Shown in pieces: positions 45,835 through 54,278 of a DNA stretch of 64,000 nucleotides. This DNA is from Pseudomonas asuensis (GTDB taxonomy: Bacteria > Pseudomonadota > Gammaproteobacteria > Pseudomonadales > Pseudomonadaceae): assembly GCF_014646755.1 (NCBI RefSeq), contig NZ_BMNW01000007.1, positions 95,082-159,081 of the forward strand, read 5' to 3'. A program made the position numbers and the translations under genes. Below the pieces are notes generated by a model that worked only from the letters and a program-made list of their open reading frames with translations, was not told where the DNA came from and did no database searches. Numbering within the stretch: the stretch's first letter is position 1; each line of letters opens with the position of its first letter.

Positions 45835-46821
45835 GTGGTATTAGAAAATATGTTTAGGGATCTTGAGTCAGCCTACGAGCACCTTAAACAGGCTGTCGCT
45901 TATCTAAATGCCCACTGGTCAACCTGTGTCATTTCAGGCGAAGTATGGTCGCTCCCTATTTTGAGTGAGCAAGTAGCGCTAAAAGAAATCACTCCTGTCT
46001 TAGTGCAAGGCAGGCAGGCCATAGAGATAAGCCAAACGATGCTTCAACAGTTTGAGCTGGAGGCTGATCAAGCCCCGGGAACTGTCAAACGGTTACCCGG
46101 ATGGTTTTTGCTGAGTGATTCTGTTCTTGAGCAGATACGTAACGTTAATCGGATGAAAGATGTTGTGCAGGCTGAGATCGAGCGTGTAAGGCTAAAGAAG
46201 GGGCTGGCCGAGACTGCACGTACTCGTTTGGCGCGAGAAGCCTTGGGAGCGCGTATCAGCCTTAAACAACTGACACGTCATATTCAGGCCTTTGATGCTA
46301 CGCCTCGCTTGTTAAGCTTTACCTGGGCTGGTCATACTGGCAAGACAAAGCGAGTACCGGTTGGAGAGGTGAGAAGCCGATTGGAAAGGCTGGCTCAACT
46401 ACAGATGCAAGGCAAAGGCATAGACATTCAGGATACGCCTGCGGGTACTGCTTTACGGGTGATCCATAATCTGGCTGATCATGCCCGGCTGGTAAAGGTT
46501 GAAAAGGTAGCACCTCATCCACGAGTCAACATATTTTTTAGCCACCGCTCCCGATACGATGCCATGCTGCATGCCAATTTGCCTTTGTTCTTTTTGGCAG
46601 GCGAACAGCAGACTGAGATCGTTGGATTAAAAGACTTTAATTTCGAGAACCGTATTGCGCCGCGGCGCAATAATAAAGACAGCCAGCGAATTCCTGTGCT
46701 TCCTGAATACGGTCTGTATATAGATGAGGATGAGCTGTGGGGGCGGGCGAGTCCGAGCATGCAGCTCAGTCCGCTCGCATTCGAAAGTACATACCGAGCA
46801 CGGCTAAAAAATAAATCGTGA
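45835..46821 (+). CDS. tus: Tus-like replication terminus site-binding protein
   Basis: A 328-residue protein with the landmarks of E. coli Tus in order: RLPG (86-89) followed by a helix with IRNVNRMK (Tus IQHINKLK), LSFTWAGHTGKTKRV ... EVRSRLERL (Tus LRFGWANKH ... EVLAQLEKS), the strand region RVNIFFSHRS...HANLPLFFLAG (Tus ARVWYKGQQ...TPLIAL), and the final RIPVLPEYGLYID (Tus LRLIIPRLHLYV). Tus bound to Ter sites arrests forks from one direction. GTG at 45835 is used; ATG at 45850 is an alternative. The gene is next to the origin, so it probably acts in plasmid replication, though its Ter sites are not known. Confidence 0.85.
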   Translation: MVLENMFRDLESAYEHLKQAVAYLNAHWSTCVISGEVWSLPILSEQVALKEITPVLVQGRQAIEISQTMLQQFELEADQAPGTVKRLPGWFLLSDSVLEQIRNVNRMKDVVQAEIERVRLKKGLAETARTRLAREALGARISLKQLTRHIQAFDATPRLLSFTWAGHTGKTKRVPVGEVRSRLERLAQLQMQGKGIDIQDTPAGTALRVIHNLADHARLVKVEKVAPHPRVNIFFSHRSRYDAMLHANLPLFFLAGEQQTEIVGLKDFNFENRIAPRRNNKDSQRIPVLPEYGLYIDEDELWGRASPSMQLSPLAFESTYRARLKNKS

Positions 46822-46828
46822 GATATGA

Positions 46829-46855
46829 AAAAGGCCTGCTTCAAGCAGGCCTTTT
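46829..46855. terminator. Bidirectional terminator between tus and hupB
   Basis: A perfect 13-base stem (46829-46841 with 46843-46855) has A-rich and T-rich arms on both sides. It serves two convergent genes. Confidence 0.85.
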
Positions 46856-46876
46856 CTTACCGCGTCTGAACGTCTG

Positions 46877-47149
46877 TTAGTTAACAGCGTCTTTCAGCCC
46901 TTTACCGGGCTTGAAGCCAGGCACTTTAGCTGCTGCGATTTTAATAGTCTTGCCAGTCTGCGGGTTACGACCTTCACGAGCGGCGCGCTCTTTGACAGTA
47001 AAGGTACCGAAACCAACCAGAGCAACATCGTTACCCTTGGCCAGCTCTTGGCTGATCGTGTCGGTAATAGCGGTCACAGTGGCTTGAGCTTGAGCCTTGG
47101 TTAGGCCTGCGGCTGCAGCCACTTGATCGATCAATTCCCCTTTATTCAT
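46877..47149 (-). CDS. hupB: Histone-like DNA-binding protein HU
   Basis: A 90-residue HU/IHF-family protein: [41 protein letters not shown] (the DNA-bending arm with Pro) and [20 protein letters not shown]. This is the HupB type of gammaproteobacteria rather than IHF. HU assists origin opening in iteron plasmids, so its position beside the origin is suggestive. On chromosomes hupB usually follows lon; here it does not. It is either a second copy or a relocated one. Confidence 0.93.
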   Translation of the reverse strand: MNKGELIDQVAAAAGLTKAQAQATVTAITDTISQELAKGNDVALVGFGTFTVKERAAREGRNPQTGKTIKIAAAKVPGFKPGKGLKDAVN

Positions 47150-47384
47150 GCAAATACTCCAGAGTAGTCAGTTGTCTTGATGGAATCGCAGCCTTGCTTT
47201 CCATTATGCGTTATCTCTCATCCCGGATGGTATAGGAAGCCTGCCAAAGAGATAAGGGTCTTCAACAGACAACCTGATGCCCAATAAGGTCTTTTTCTCA
47301 TTCAACAGCGTGAACTCCTTTTCATTCTGTGTAATGGAACTGTCAGGATGAAGTGTATCCCGCTCAGCATACCGCATTCCGGCC

Positions 47385-49844
47385 TTATGGCTGGAGTTTC
47401 TCTGAGACTATAGGGTAGCGATCCCATACGTTTTGATCACTGAGCGAGCGTACTAGCTTGACGTACTCGGCGTGTGACCATGCCAGAGGTGTGGCACTGT
47501 CGGTTCCCTTGCCCTTGGTGTAATGATGGCGTTCATTATTCCCTACGCCATCCCAAACCTGTTCCGGAAGCATGAATCCCTCATTAGCAAAGAGCTCCAT
47601 GGCTTTGACATAGGTGTTTTGGAGATCCCTTAGCTGACCATTGGAAAGCGTATTCTCTCCGCCAGGTTGCTGTGCTTTGGCAAGAGCCAGTGCGTAATGA
47701 CCACGCTCCCCAGTGAAGATAGGCCATACCCGCCCACGCAGACCTGAATTCATGACAGGTTGTTCAGTCGCTGGATAATTGATACCCGTGGTCTCACTCT
47801 CACCGTAACCGTCGTTTCCGTAACGCCTCCAGCCAGGAAATTCTCCGGAAACGCCGGGATAGGTAAAGGTGTACTTGACCTTCAGGTTTTCTGGCAGGGT
47901 TTGATCATCCAGCACGCTCAGGCTGCTCACGATATGGGGATCAGTGGCAGAGCGAACACCATAACGGACAAGTTCCAGAAACCCTGCATCCAGTATCTGG
48001 TTTTCTGGAAGGCCTGGCCGGCTATTATTATCTAACAACAGCTGGCCATCATTAGGGTTATCGTTTTGTGTGATACGCAGGTAATACTGCTTGTCTCCAA
48101 AGATGCCTTGTTGGGTGAACATACTGGGCTCGACATGATTGGAATAGCGTCTGGCAGCATCCAGATAGGCTTTTGCTCCCGCCATATCACCAGTCTGAGT
48201 TGCCAATTCTGAGGCTGTCACAAGACCAGTAATCACGGCAGCCGTTGTAGAAGGGGAGTAACCCCATTGCTCCTCCCAGCGGTCCTGTTGTGTTTGCGGA
48301 GGTTTCACTGTCCAGTCATTCCAGCCCAGCTTGACCTGTCCACCTTGGGTGAGAAAGTCTGCGGCCGGCTTAAGCATCTCTTGATACCATCGCGTGATGT
48401 CGGCGTTGGAGAGCACACCGCTTTTCCAGAGCTTGTAACCCAACATGATGGGCATGGCGGTTTGATCGAGTTGCACGCCAACCCACTCGATAGTGCCGTC
48501 GACATGGGTTTTCTGGAGAAACCAGCCGGTTGCGCCGGACTCGGCACCTCTTGTGCTGTCATTCTGTTTTTGCTCATGGATATAGGCAGAGCCATCAGCC
48601 TGCATAGGAGGCGTGTCTTTCGTAACCTGTACCTGTTTGAGGTATTCAAACGCCACCTTGGAGGTTTGCGTATCGCCTAAAGCTAAGAGGGCCATAGCGC
48701 ACTGATAAAAATCCCTTGGCCATACCGCCTTATAGCCTGTAGTACCTTTATCAGCTGGAACAGTTTCGCCCCAGGGATTGGATAGTGAGGCAATCAGTGC
48801 ACCTGCATGGGTCTTGTCTTCTTGAGCTTTTAGCACCATTGCACTGACATTTAGCAGCTTGCCGTTATCGGTCGTCTGTTGGCGCATGGCAGCTAAATGG
48901 GTTAGCGAGGCTAGATAATCCTGCCAACCTATGGTGTCTCCCTCACCGTTATAATGCGCAAGCACCTGTTCGTAACCTCGCTTCAAGGTCTTATCGGCGG
49001 CTTGGTCGGCAGCTTGTCGATCACGCCCGAATCCGACCACGATATCGATGGTGGTCGTGTCACCTGTACGGGGTAGACGGGCCATCATGGCAACGTTGCC
49101 TGGTGTATCGCCGGTCGTGGTGTAGAGCGATTCGAGCGATCCCTTTCTCCGCAATTCCTCCAGGCCATCTGAGGCACCTACAAAGCCTACGGTTGGCGAC
49201 TCCAGACTGCGGCTGGCCTTGACCACAAGCGTGGTTTCCTGCTCTTGTGCATACAAGGCATGCTGTTCTGTAAAGGCACGATCTCCGCTGCCGCTGTTGT
49301 TCATAGCCGGATCAACATGAAGATAAGCCTGGAGTGCCGGATTGGGGCTATGAAAGATGACTCGCATGACCAGTGCATCGGAGTCTGGATCTGTAAACAC
49401 ATGCTTTTCGATTCGGTACTGCCCATTCTTGGCACGGTTGATAATCCGGTAGGCAAGTGATGCAGGCCTGCCTTCGTTATCCGTCGACAGGTACTGGGTT
49501 TCACTGACGGTATCAGTCTCTTCAAGGTCAATAAAATCGGGGCCCTTTACCACCACTTGCATGGCCCGCAGCTGGGCTTCATGGATGAGGCCAAACATCG
49601 TTTCCGTCACAATGCCATTGGCGAGAGAAAACCAAACCTTGGAAACCGGCCCTGTGGGAGCGTCACTGGAATAGGCCCCGTTGTGGTACTGCTCATAAGA
49701 CGTACCAATTCCGGTCTTGCCTGAATAAGACCAGAAGGGGGATTGACCCGGCGCGCCGGGCGCAATGGCTGAATCGGCATAAATGACAGTGGAAAGGCTT
49801 ACACAAACGGTAAGCAGGCTGTTTCGAAGCAATGTGACGTGCAT
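47385..49844 (-). CDS. Secreted GH15 glucoamylase / glucodextranase-like enzyme
   Basis: An 819-residue protein with a signal peptide (~1-24), an N-terminal beta-sandwich domain (~30-290) and a C-terminal (alpha/alpha)6 barrel of family GH15 (~330-800). Characteristic segments are GYKAVWPRDFYQCAMALL (substrate site), GVQLDQTAMPIMLGYKLW and EEQWGYSPSTTAAVI. Such enzymes release glucose from the non-reducing ends of starch-like glucans. It is exported to the periplasm or outside. There is no transporter or amylase neighbour. The 236-base upstream gap to deoC carries both divergent promoters. Confidence 0.92.
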   Translation of the reverse strand: MHVTLLRNSLLTVCVSLSTVIYADSAIAPGAPGQSPFWSYSGKTGIGTSYEQYHNGAYSSDAPTGPVSKVWFSLANGIVTETMFGLIHEAQLRAMQVVVKGPDFIDLEETDTVSETQYLSTDNEGRPASLAYRIINRAKNGQYRIEKHVFTDPDSDALVMRVIFHSPNPALQAYLHVDPAMNNSGSGDRAFTEQHALYAQEQETTLVVKASRSLESPTVGFVGASDGLEELRRKGSLESLYTTTGDTPGNVAMMARLPRTGDTTTIDIVVGFGRDRQAADQAADKTLKRGYEQVLAHYNGEGDTIGWQDYLASLTHLAAMRQQTTDNGKLLNVSAMVLKAQEDKTHAGALIASLSNPWGETVPADKGTTGYKAVWPRDFYQCAMALLALGDTQTSKVAFEYLKQVQVTKDTPPMQADGSAYIHEQKQNDSTRGAESGATGWFLQKTHVDGTIEWVGVQLDQTAMPIMLGYKLWKSGVLSNADITRWYQEMLKPAADFLTQGGQVKLGWNDWTVKPPQTQQDRWEEQWGYSPSTTAAVITGLVTASELATQTGDMAGAKAYLDAARRYSNHVEPSMFTQQGIFGDKQYYLRITQNDNPNDGQLLLDNNSRPGLPENQILDAGFLELVRYGVRSATDPHIVSSLSVLDDQTLPENLKVKYTFTYPGVSGEFPGWRRYGNDGYGESETTGINYPATEQPVMNSGLRGRVWPIFTGERGHYALALAKAQQPGGENTLSNGQLRDLQNTYVKAMELFANEGFMLPEQVWDGVGNNERHHYTKGKGTDSATPLAWSHAEYVKLVRSLSDQNVWDRYPIVSEKLQP

Positions 49845-50080
49845 AGGACCTTCTTGCTTTTCTTATGTGGCTATAAAGCGCGTAGCGCCTATGATCCGAA
49901 GTCCCGGAGTGGTACTCGAGCAAGCGCAGCGCAAGTGCTAGGCAACTATAGACAAGGATTGTGCGACTGCCTGGTAATGTCGACTTAGGCAGGCAAGGAG
50001 TTTTAAATAAGCGTTTGCTTTACAGGGAGTGTTTTATTTAACGTACCGACCTTTGAAGCGACCGCTATGGACGTAACCCT

Positions 50081-50758
50081 ATGACTATTGAACCGGCTGA
50101 TCTGGCCCAGTACATTGATCACACTCTGCTGGCTGCCAATGCCTCACGCGAACAGCTTCAGCAGTTGTGCCTGGAAGCGCGCGAGCATGGCTTCTATTCC
50201 GTCTGTGTAAACTCGGCGCATGTGTCGTATGCGGCTGAATTACTAAAAGGCGCTACGTCGAAAGTGTGTGCTGTGGTGGGGTTTCCGCTAGGGGCAATGT
50301 TGAGTGAGGCCAAGGCATTCGAGGCTGAGCGTGCCATTGCTCATGGTGCGCAGGAAATTGACATGGTGTTGAATATAGGCTGGCTGAAGGACGGTTTGCT
50401 AAGCGAGGTCCGTGACGACATTGCACAAGTATTGAATGCCTGCGGTTCCGTTCCGCTCAAGGTCATTCTGGAGACCTGCCTGCTGGATGACGAGCAAAAG
50501 GAACAGGCATGTGTGATCTGTCGGGAGCTGGGTGTCGCTTTTGTAAAGACCTCGACTGGCTTTAGTCATCATGGCGCGACCCTTGAGGATGTTCGTCTGA
50601 TGCGTCGAATCGTTGGGCCGGACTTGGGCGTCAAGGCGTCTGGCGGTGTTCGGGACTACGCAACCGCCGTTGCCATGATCGAGGCGGGCGCAACTCGGCT
50701 TGGCACAAGCTCGGGAGTGGCAATCGTACAAGGGGCTGGGTCTGATAAGGCCTATTGA
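50081..50758 (+). CDS. deoC: Deoxyribose-phosphate aldolase DeoC
   Basis: A 225-residue class I aldolase that cleaves 2-deoxyribose-5-phosphate to glyceraldehyde-3-phosphate and acetaldehyde in deoxynucleoside catabolism. The Schiff-base Lys156 (VKTSTGF), Asp94 ([11 protein letters not shown]) and KASGGVRD are all present. It is of the short bacterial type. No deoA, deoB or deoD is nearby. It converges with the lacI-type regulator, which may or may not control it. Confidence 0.95.
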   Translation: MTIEPADLAQYIDHTLLAANASREQLQQLCLEAREHGFYSVCVNSAHVSYAAELLKGATSKVCAVVGFPLGAMLSEAKAFEAERAIAHGAQEIDMVLNIGWLKDGLLSEVRDDIAQVLNACGSVPLKVILETCLLDDEQKEQACVICRELGVAFVKTSTGFSHHGATLEDVRLMRRIVGPDLGVKASGGVRDYATAVAMIEAGATRLGTSSGVAIVQGAGSDKAY

Positions 50759-50762
50759 TCAT

Positions 50763-50796
50763 TGTCCGCCAGGTAGCCGCCTGGCGGACATTTTGT
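50763..50796. terminator. Terminator between deoC and the LacI-type gene
   Basis: Perfect 11-base stem (50763-50773 with 50780-50790), 6-base loop, followed by TTTTG; 5 bases after the deoC stop. Confidence 0.82.
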
Positions 50797-50812
50797 ACGT
50801 AGAGGAGCGGAT

Positions 50813-51829
50813 TTAGCTGCTTTCCCGTACTACCAGATCAAACCCGAGGTCGATCTGGGTAGGCTTGGTGCGCTCTGCCATGAGCTCCAGGAGTAGCATG
50901 GCTGAATGATGGCCTACAGCCTCACGCGGTGTTCGGATAGAGGTCAGACGCGGCACCATATGGGCTGAAGCTGGCAAATCATTGAAGCCAACCAGTGCGA
51001 CCTGGTGGGGAATGGAAATACCCTGGCGTTGAGCCTGAAAAATGGCGCCATGGGCAAGGTCGTCGTTACAAAAGAAAATACCGTCCACATCCGGATGCTG
51101 CTGCATGAGGTCTGCAAACAGGCCTGCGCCTAGCTCGATAGAGGAGGGGCGGGAATCCATGATTTCCAAAGCAGAGTCATGTACGCCCGCCTCTTGCAGG
51201 GCTTCCCGAAAGCCCTCTCCGCGCCTTAGTGCGCGTGGATCGAGTTGGGCTGCAATATAGGCTATTCGCCGACGACCACGCTCAATAAGATGGCGGGCTG
51301 CGGCCGCCCCCGCGGCATATTGCGAAAAGCCAGCGCTACACGTATCCGTACTCGAGTCCAGATCCATCATATGCACGCATGGAACACCGCTGGTCTCCAA
51401 CAACTGACGTGCATTTTCAGTTCTATCAAAGCCTGTCAGCAGGATACCCCTCGGCTGATAAGCCAGATAATTACGGATCAGTTTTTCCTCCTCTTCAGGC
51501 GAGTAATGGTAGTTACCAATCAATACCTCAAACCCGTGAGGTCTTAAAACCTGATGGATAGCCTCAAGGCTCTCGACGAAAAGCTGGTTCGACAGTGAGG
51601 GGATCAAGACGACAACCGACTGGCTTTGTGCAGAAGCCAAGGTACGCGCAGCAGGATTGGCGACATAGCCAAGGGTACGGGCTGCTTCGCGAACCTTGTC
51701 GACCAGTTCGGGTGCAACCGTTACGACGCCTCGTAGGGCGCGGGAGGCAGTAATGGGCGAAACGGCAGCCAATCTGGCAACTTCGGCCAGGGTAGGGCGG
51801 CCCGTAGTACGGGAACCAGTTTTGGGCAT
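50813..51829 (-). CDS. LacI-family transcriptional regulator
   Basis: A 338-residue regulator. An N-terminal LacI helix-turn-helix (TLAEVARLAAVSPITASRALRG) and hinge (GYVANPAARTLAS) are followed by a periplasmic-binding-protein-like effector domain (VVVLIPSLSNQLFVESLEAI; DGIFFCNDDLAHGAI). It resembles GntR/IdnR-type gluconate or sugar regulators in its N-terminus. The target could be the nearby glucoamylase or deoC, but no matching operator was found in their promoters by eye. Confidence 0.92.
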   Translation of the reverse strand: MPKTGSRTTGRPTLAEVARLAAVSPITASRALRGVVTVAPELVDKVREAARTLGYVANPAARTLASAQSQSVVVLIPSLSNQLFVESLEAIHQVLRPHGFEVLIGNYHYSPEEEEKLIRNYLAYQPRGILLTGFDRTENARQLLETSGVPCVHMMDLDSSTDTCSAGFSQYAAGAAAARHLIERGRRRIAYIAAQLDPRALRRGEGFREALQEAGVHDSALEIMDSRPSSIELGAGLFADLMQQHPDVDGIFFCNDDLAHGAIFQAQRQGISIPHQVALVGFNDLPASAHMVPRLTSIRTPREAVGHHSAMLLLELMAERTKPTQIDLGFDLVVRESS

Positions 51830-52156
51830 AGGGGTTATCAGCTGATTGTTGTTATCGGTTTTGCCTCTAGGGCACCTTATTTATAAGTTAGCGCTGTCTT
51901 GATTTCACTGCCAGACTAACCTTGTACTTTTACCACGCGCCCTATACGAAGCGGCCATTGACTCTATTAACAGTCAGAATCCTTTGCTCTAGAGCGGGAG
52001 CCTTAGTCCTGATATGTCTTTCTAACACTCAAAAAAAAGCCGCCTCTGGTTTCCAGAGGCGGCTTTTTATCTGTGCACCATTCGTTTCCAGACTGGATGT
52101 CTTATAAAGAGATGAGATGAAAACGGTTGGTCTCTAAAGCGGGATAGCAGCAGCGT
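51830..52156. other. Spacer with strong terminator
   Basis: This contains the promoter side of the lacI-type gene and the terminator at 52034-52068. An open frame of 61 codons at 51922 crosses the terminator and is rejected. Confidence 0.5.
52034..52068. terminator. Strong bidirectional terminator
   Basis: A perfect 16-base stem (52034-52049 with 52053-52068) with AAAAA/TTTTT ends and a 3-base loop. It lies 90 bases beyond the stop of the 54-residue minus-strand gene and is likely its terminator. Confidence 0.88.
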
Positions 52157-52321
52157 TCAAGCAACGACAGAAGTCGTCTCCCGCTTGTCCCATTCTTCTT
52201 CTACCTCGCAGAAGCACACATCTGCAGCTGCATGCAGCCGGTCTAGTTGAGCCTCGGTCAGGGCGTGCAGGGGAAGCGTTTCAAGCAGCTGGATAAGCGT
52301 ATCAAATTGGGTAACGTCCAT
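52157..52321 (-). CDS. 54-residue small acidic protein
   Basis: This is a minus-strand frame with two adjacent Met codons; the second (52321) has GAGGA at a better distance. The product begins MDVTQFDTLIQLLETLPLHA, continues with LTEAQLDRLH and CFCEVEEEWDKRE, and ends SVVA. Two short amphipathic helices and a CxC pair are visible. A good ribosome site and a strong terminator downstream support a real gene that is missed by length cut-offs. The function is unknown. Confidence 0.6.
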   Translation of the reverse strand: MDVTQFDTLIQLLETLPLHALTEAQLDRLHAAADVCFCEVEEEWDKRETTSVVA

Positions 52322-52810
52322 CATGTCCTCGTGGGATAATCAGATCGATATGCGTGTTAACTTCTGTGAGTACGCGGCAGGCCTTCTCACAGCAGCTTTG
52401 TTAATTTCTAAGAAGTTCATTCGACTTCACAGGACCAGACTCACTATTCAAGATGACTAGCCACTGTGAGACACATGGACTGCCAGGCAAACGACCTTGG
52501 CCGCCGCCGATTCGAGTTCCATGGGTTAGGGGCGCGCATTCTAATGAGGACCGCCCATTCTCTCTAGGGGGTTCTGCCCAATGGCATGCAAATATTTCTG
52601 TAATAATCGGTTGACGTCTGAAAAAGTCTTTTGATGACACGGACTTAGCAACCCAAAAAAAATTAAATTTTTTTGAATTGCTTTTCGCTTCGCTAGATGA
52701 ACTGTCAGTCCAGATTCTTATTGCCTTGAATCAAGCAAACACTGGACTTGCAATCAGTCATGGCACCGCTATGCGTTGAGGTAACAGTGCTCTCTAGGAC
52801 CAGGGTGACC
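52322..52810. other. Spacer with AT-rich palindrome
   Basis: There is no credible gene; the 79-codon minus-strand frame at 52401-52640 has no ribosome site. Around 52657-52675 an A-run and T-run form a near-perfect AT palindrome followed by GAATT. Confidence 0.45.
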
Positions 52811-54124
52811 TTAAGTCGCCAGTTGGTTGAATTGCCCCACTGCATCGACTACACGCTGCGCACCGTCCTGAATATCCACGATGACAACGCCTGCTTCAGA
52901 TGCCAAAGCCAAGCCTTGCTCTGCCTGATCCTTACCGGCGGACATACGGGAAACCGCTTCCTGAGCCAGTGCCTGGTTTTCCTGTACAACACTGACAATT
53001 TCTTCAGTTGCCTTGCTGGTTCGGGATGCGAGTTGGCGAACCTCATCAGCCACAACAGCAAATCCACGACCTTGCTCGCCAGCCCGGGCGGCCTCGATGG
53101 CAGCGTTGAGGGCCAACAGATTGGTCTGTTCGGCAATACCGCTAATGGTTTTGACGATTGAGCTGATGACGAGCGATTGCTTGTCCAGTGCCGCGATCCC
53201 TTCAGACGCATGATCCATTTGTCTGGCCAGCTGCTGCATAATATTAATGGTCTGATTGACCACGTCTGCGCCTTTCTTGGCAACAGCATCGGTGTGTTGC
53301 GAATTCCCATAGGCAATGCCCGCTGCTTCGATCACCGCATTTTCACGATTAACCTGATCTGTAATAACCGTTGCGAATTTTACGATCTTGCACAGTTTGT
53401 CTTCGGCATTGAGGATCGGATTATAGGAGGCCTCGAGCCAGACTACATGGCCATATTTGTCGACTCGCTTGAAGCGACCGCTAACAAACTCGCTGCGATT
53501 GAGCTTGGCCCAGAAGTCCTGATATTCGGCAGAGTTGTACTCGGCAGGCTCACAGAAGGTGCGGTGATGTTTGCCTTTGATTTGATCCAGCGTATAACCC
53601 ATGCCACTCAGGAAACGATCATTCGCCGTAATCACTTCTCCGCTCAAGTTAAACTCAATCACTGCAGTGGAGCGTAACAGGGCTTTTATCAGGCTTTCGT
53701 GCTCACGAGACGTCTCGATCGTGCGTGTCAGGTTGTTGGCATAAATATAAAATTGATGCACCTGACCCGATGTATCGCGTATTGGCTGCCATAGGCAACG
53801 CAGCCAGGCCTCTTTACCGTCTGCCCTCAGCAAGCGCACAACACCGCTAAAATGCTCGCCCTTCTGAAGCGCAAGTTTCATGCGACGGTAAATATCGGTT
53901 TGCTTGATGGGGCCTGGGACCAACTCATCAATATTACGGCCAACGATGTCATGGCTTTTGTACAGCATTTCGAGCATGAACTGCTCATTGACCTGTTGAA
54001 TCACGCCTCTTGGATCGAGGGTAAAGCCAATCATCGACGTATCAAGGCTTTCTTTGACCTGTTGTACGACCGAGAGGCTTTCCCGCAGGGCGGCCAATTC
54101 CTGTTTGAGACGTTTGAAAAACAT
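52811..54124 (-). CDS. Soluble chemoreceptor with two PAS domains (BdlA-like)
   Basis: A 437-residue protein with no membrane segment: a short coiled-coil leader ([17 protein letters not shown]), PAS1 at ~35-145, PAS2 at ~150-265 ([11 protein letters not shown] and [12 protein letters not shown]), and a compact MCP signalling domain with [20 protein letters not shown]. This layout matches BdlA of P. aeruginosa, which controls biofilm dispersal in response to c-di-GMP and nutrients. The start at MFFKRL has AAGGA upstream; an in-frame ATG 60 bases earlier lacks one. The gene lies 154 bases from a GGDEF-EAL gene on the same strand, matching a functional link to c-di-GMP. Confidence 0.9.
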   Translation of the reverse strand: MFFKRLKQELAALRESLSVVQQVKESLDTSMIGFTLDPRGVIQQVNEQFMLEMLYKSHDIVGRNIDELVPGPIKQTDIYRRMKLALQKGEHFSGVVRLLRADGKEAWLRCLWQPIRDTSGQVHQFYIYANNLTRTIETSREHESLIKALLRSTAVIEFNLSGEVITANDRFLSGMGYTLDQIKGKHHRTFCEPAEYNSAEYQDFWAKLNRSEFVSGRFKRVDKYGHVVWLEASYNPILNAEDKLCKIVKFATVITDQVNRENAVIEAAGIAYGNSQHTDAVAKKGADVVNQTINIMQQLARQMDHASEGIAALDKQSLVISSIVKTISGIAEQTNLLALNAAIEAARAGEQGRGFAVVADEVRQLASRTSKATEEIVSVVQENQALAQEAVSRMSAGKDQAEQGLALASEAGVVIVDIQDGAQRVVDAVGQFNQLAT

Positions 54125-54278
54125 GATTGATCCTTGGATGAATGGCCAGAAGGGAAGCCTTGAGTCAGTTATCGGCGTCGGCACGACTTAGTGAAAGGCT
54201 ATAACCCCTTAAATGTTCACCGGCAGACCAAAGGCATAATTTAGCGGCTGACCTGTGTGGCCGCTGCTAAAGGCACAA

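Noticed and set aside
47341..47355. Iteron-like sequence TGTCAGGATGAAGTG between HU and the glucoamylase
   Set aside because: It has two mismatches to the core, including the conserved TAC; not counted as an iteron.
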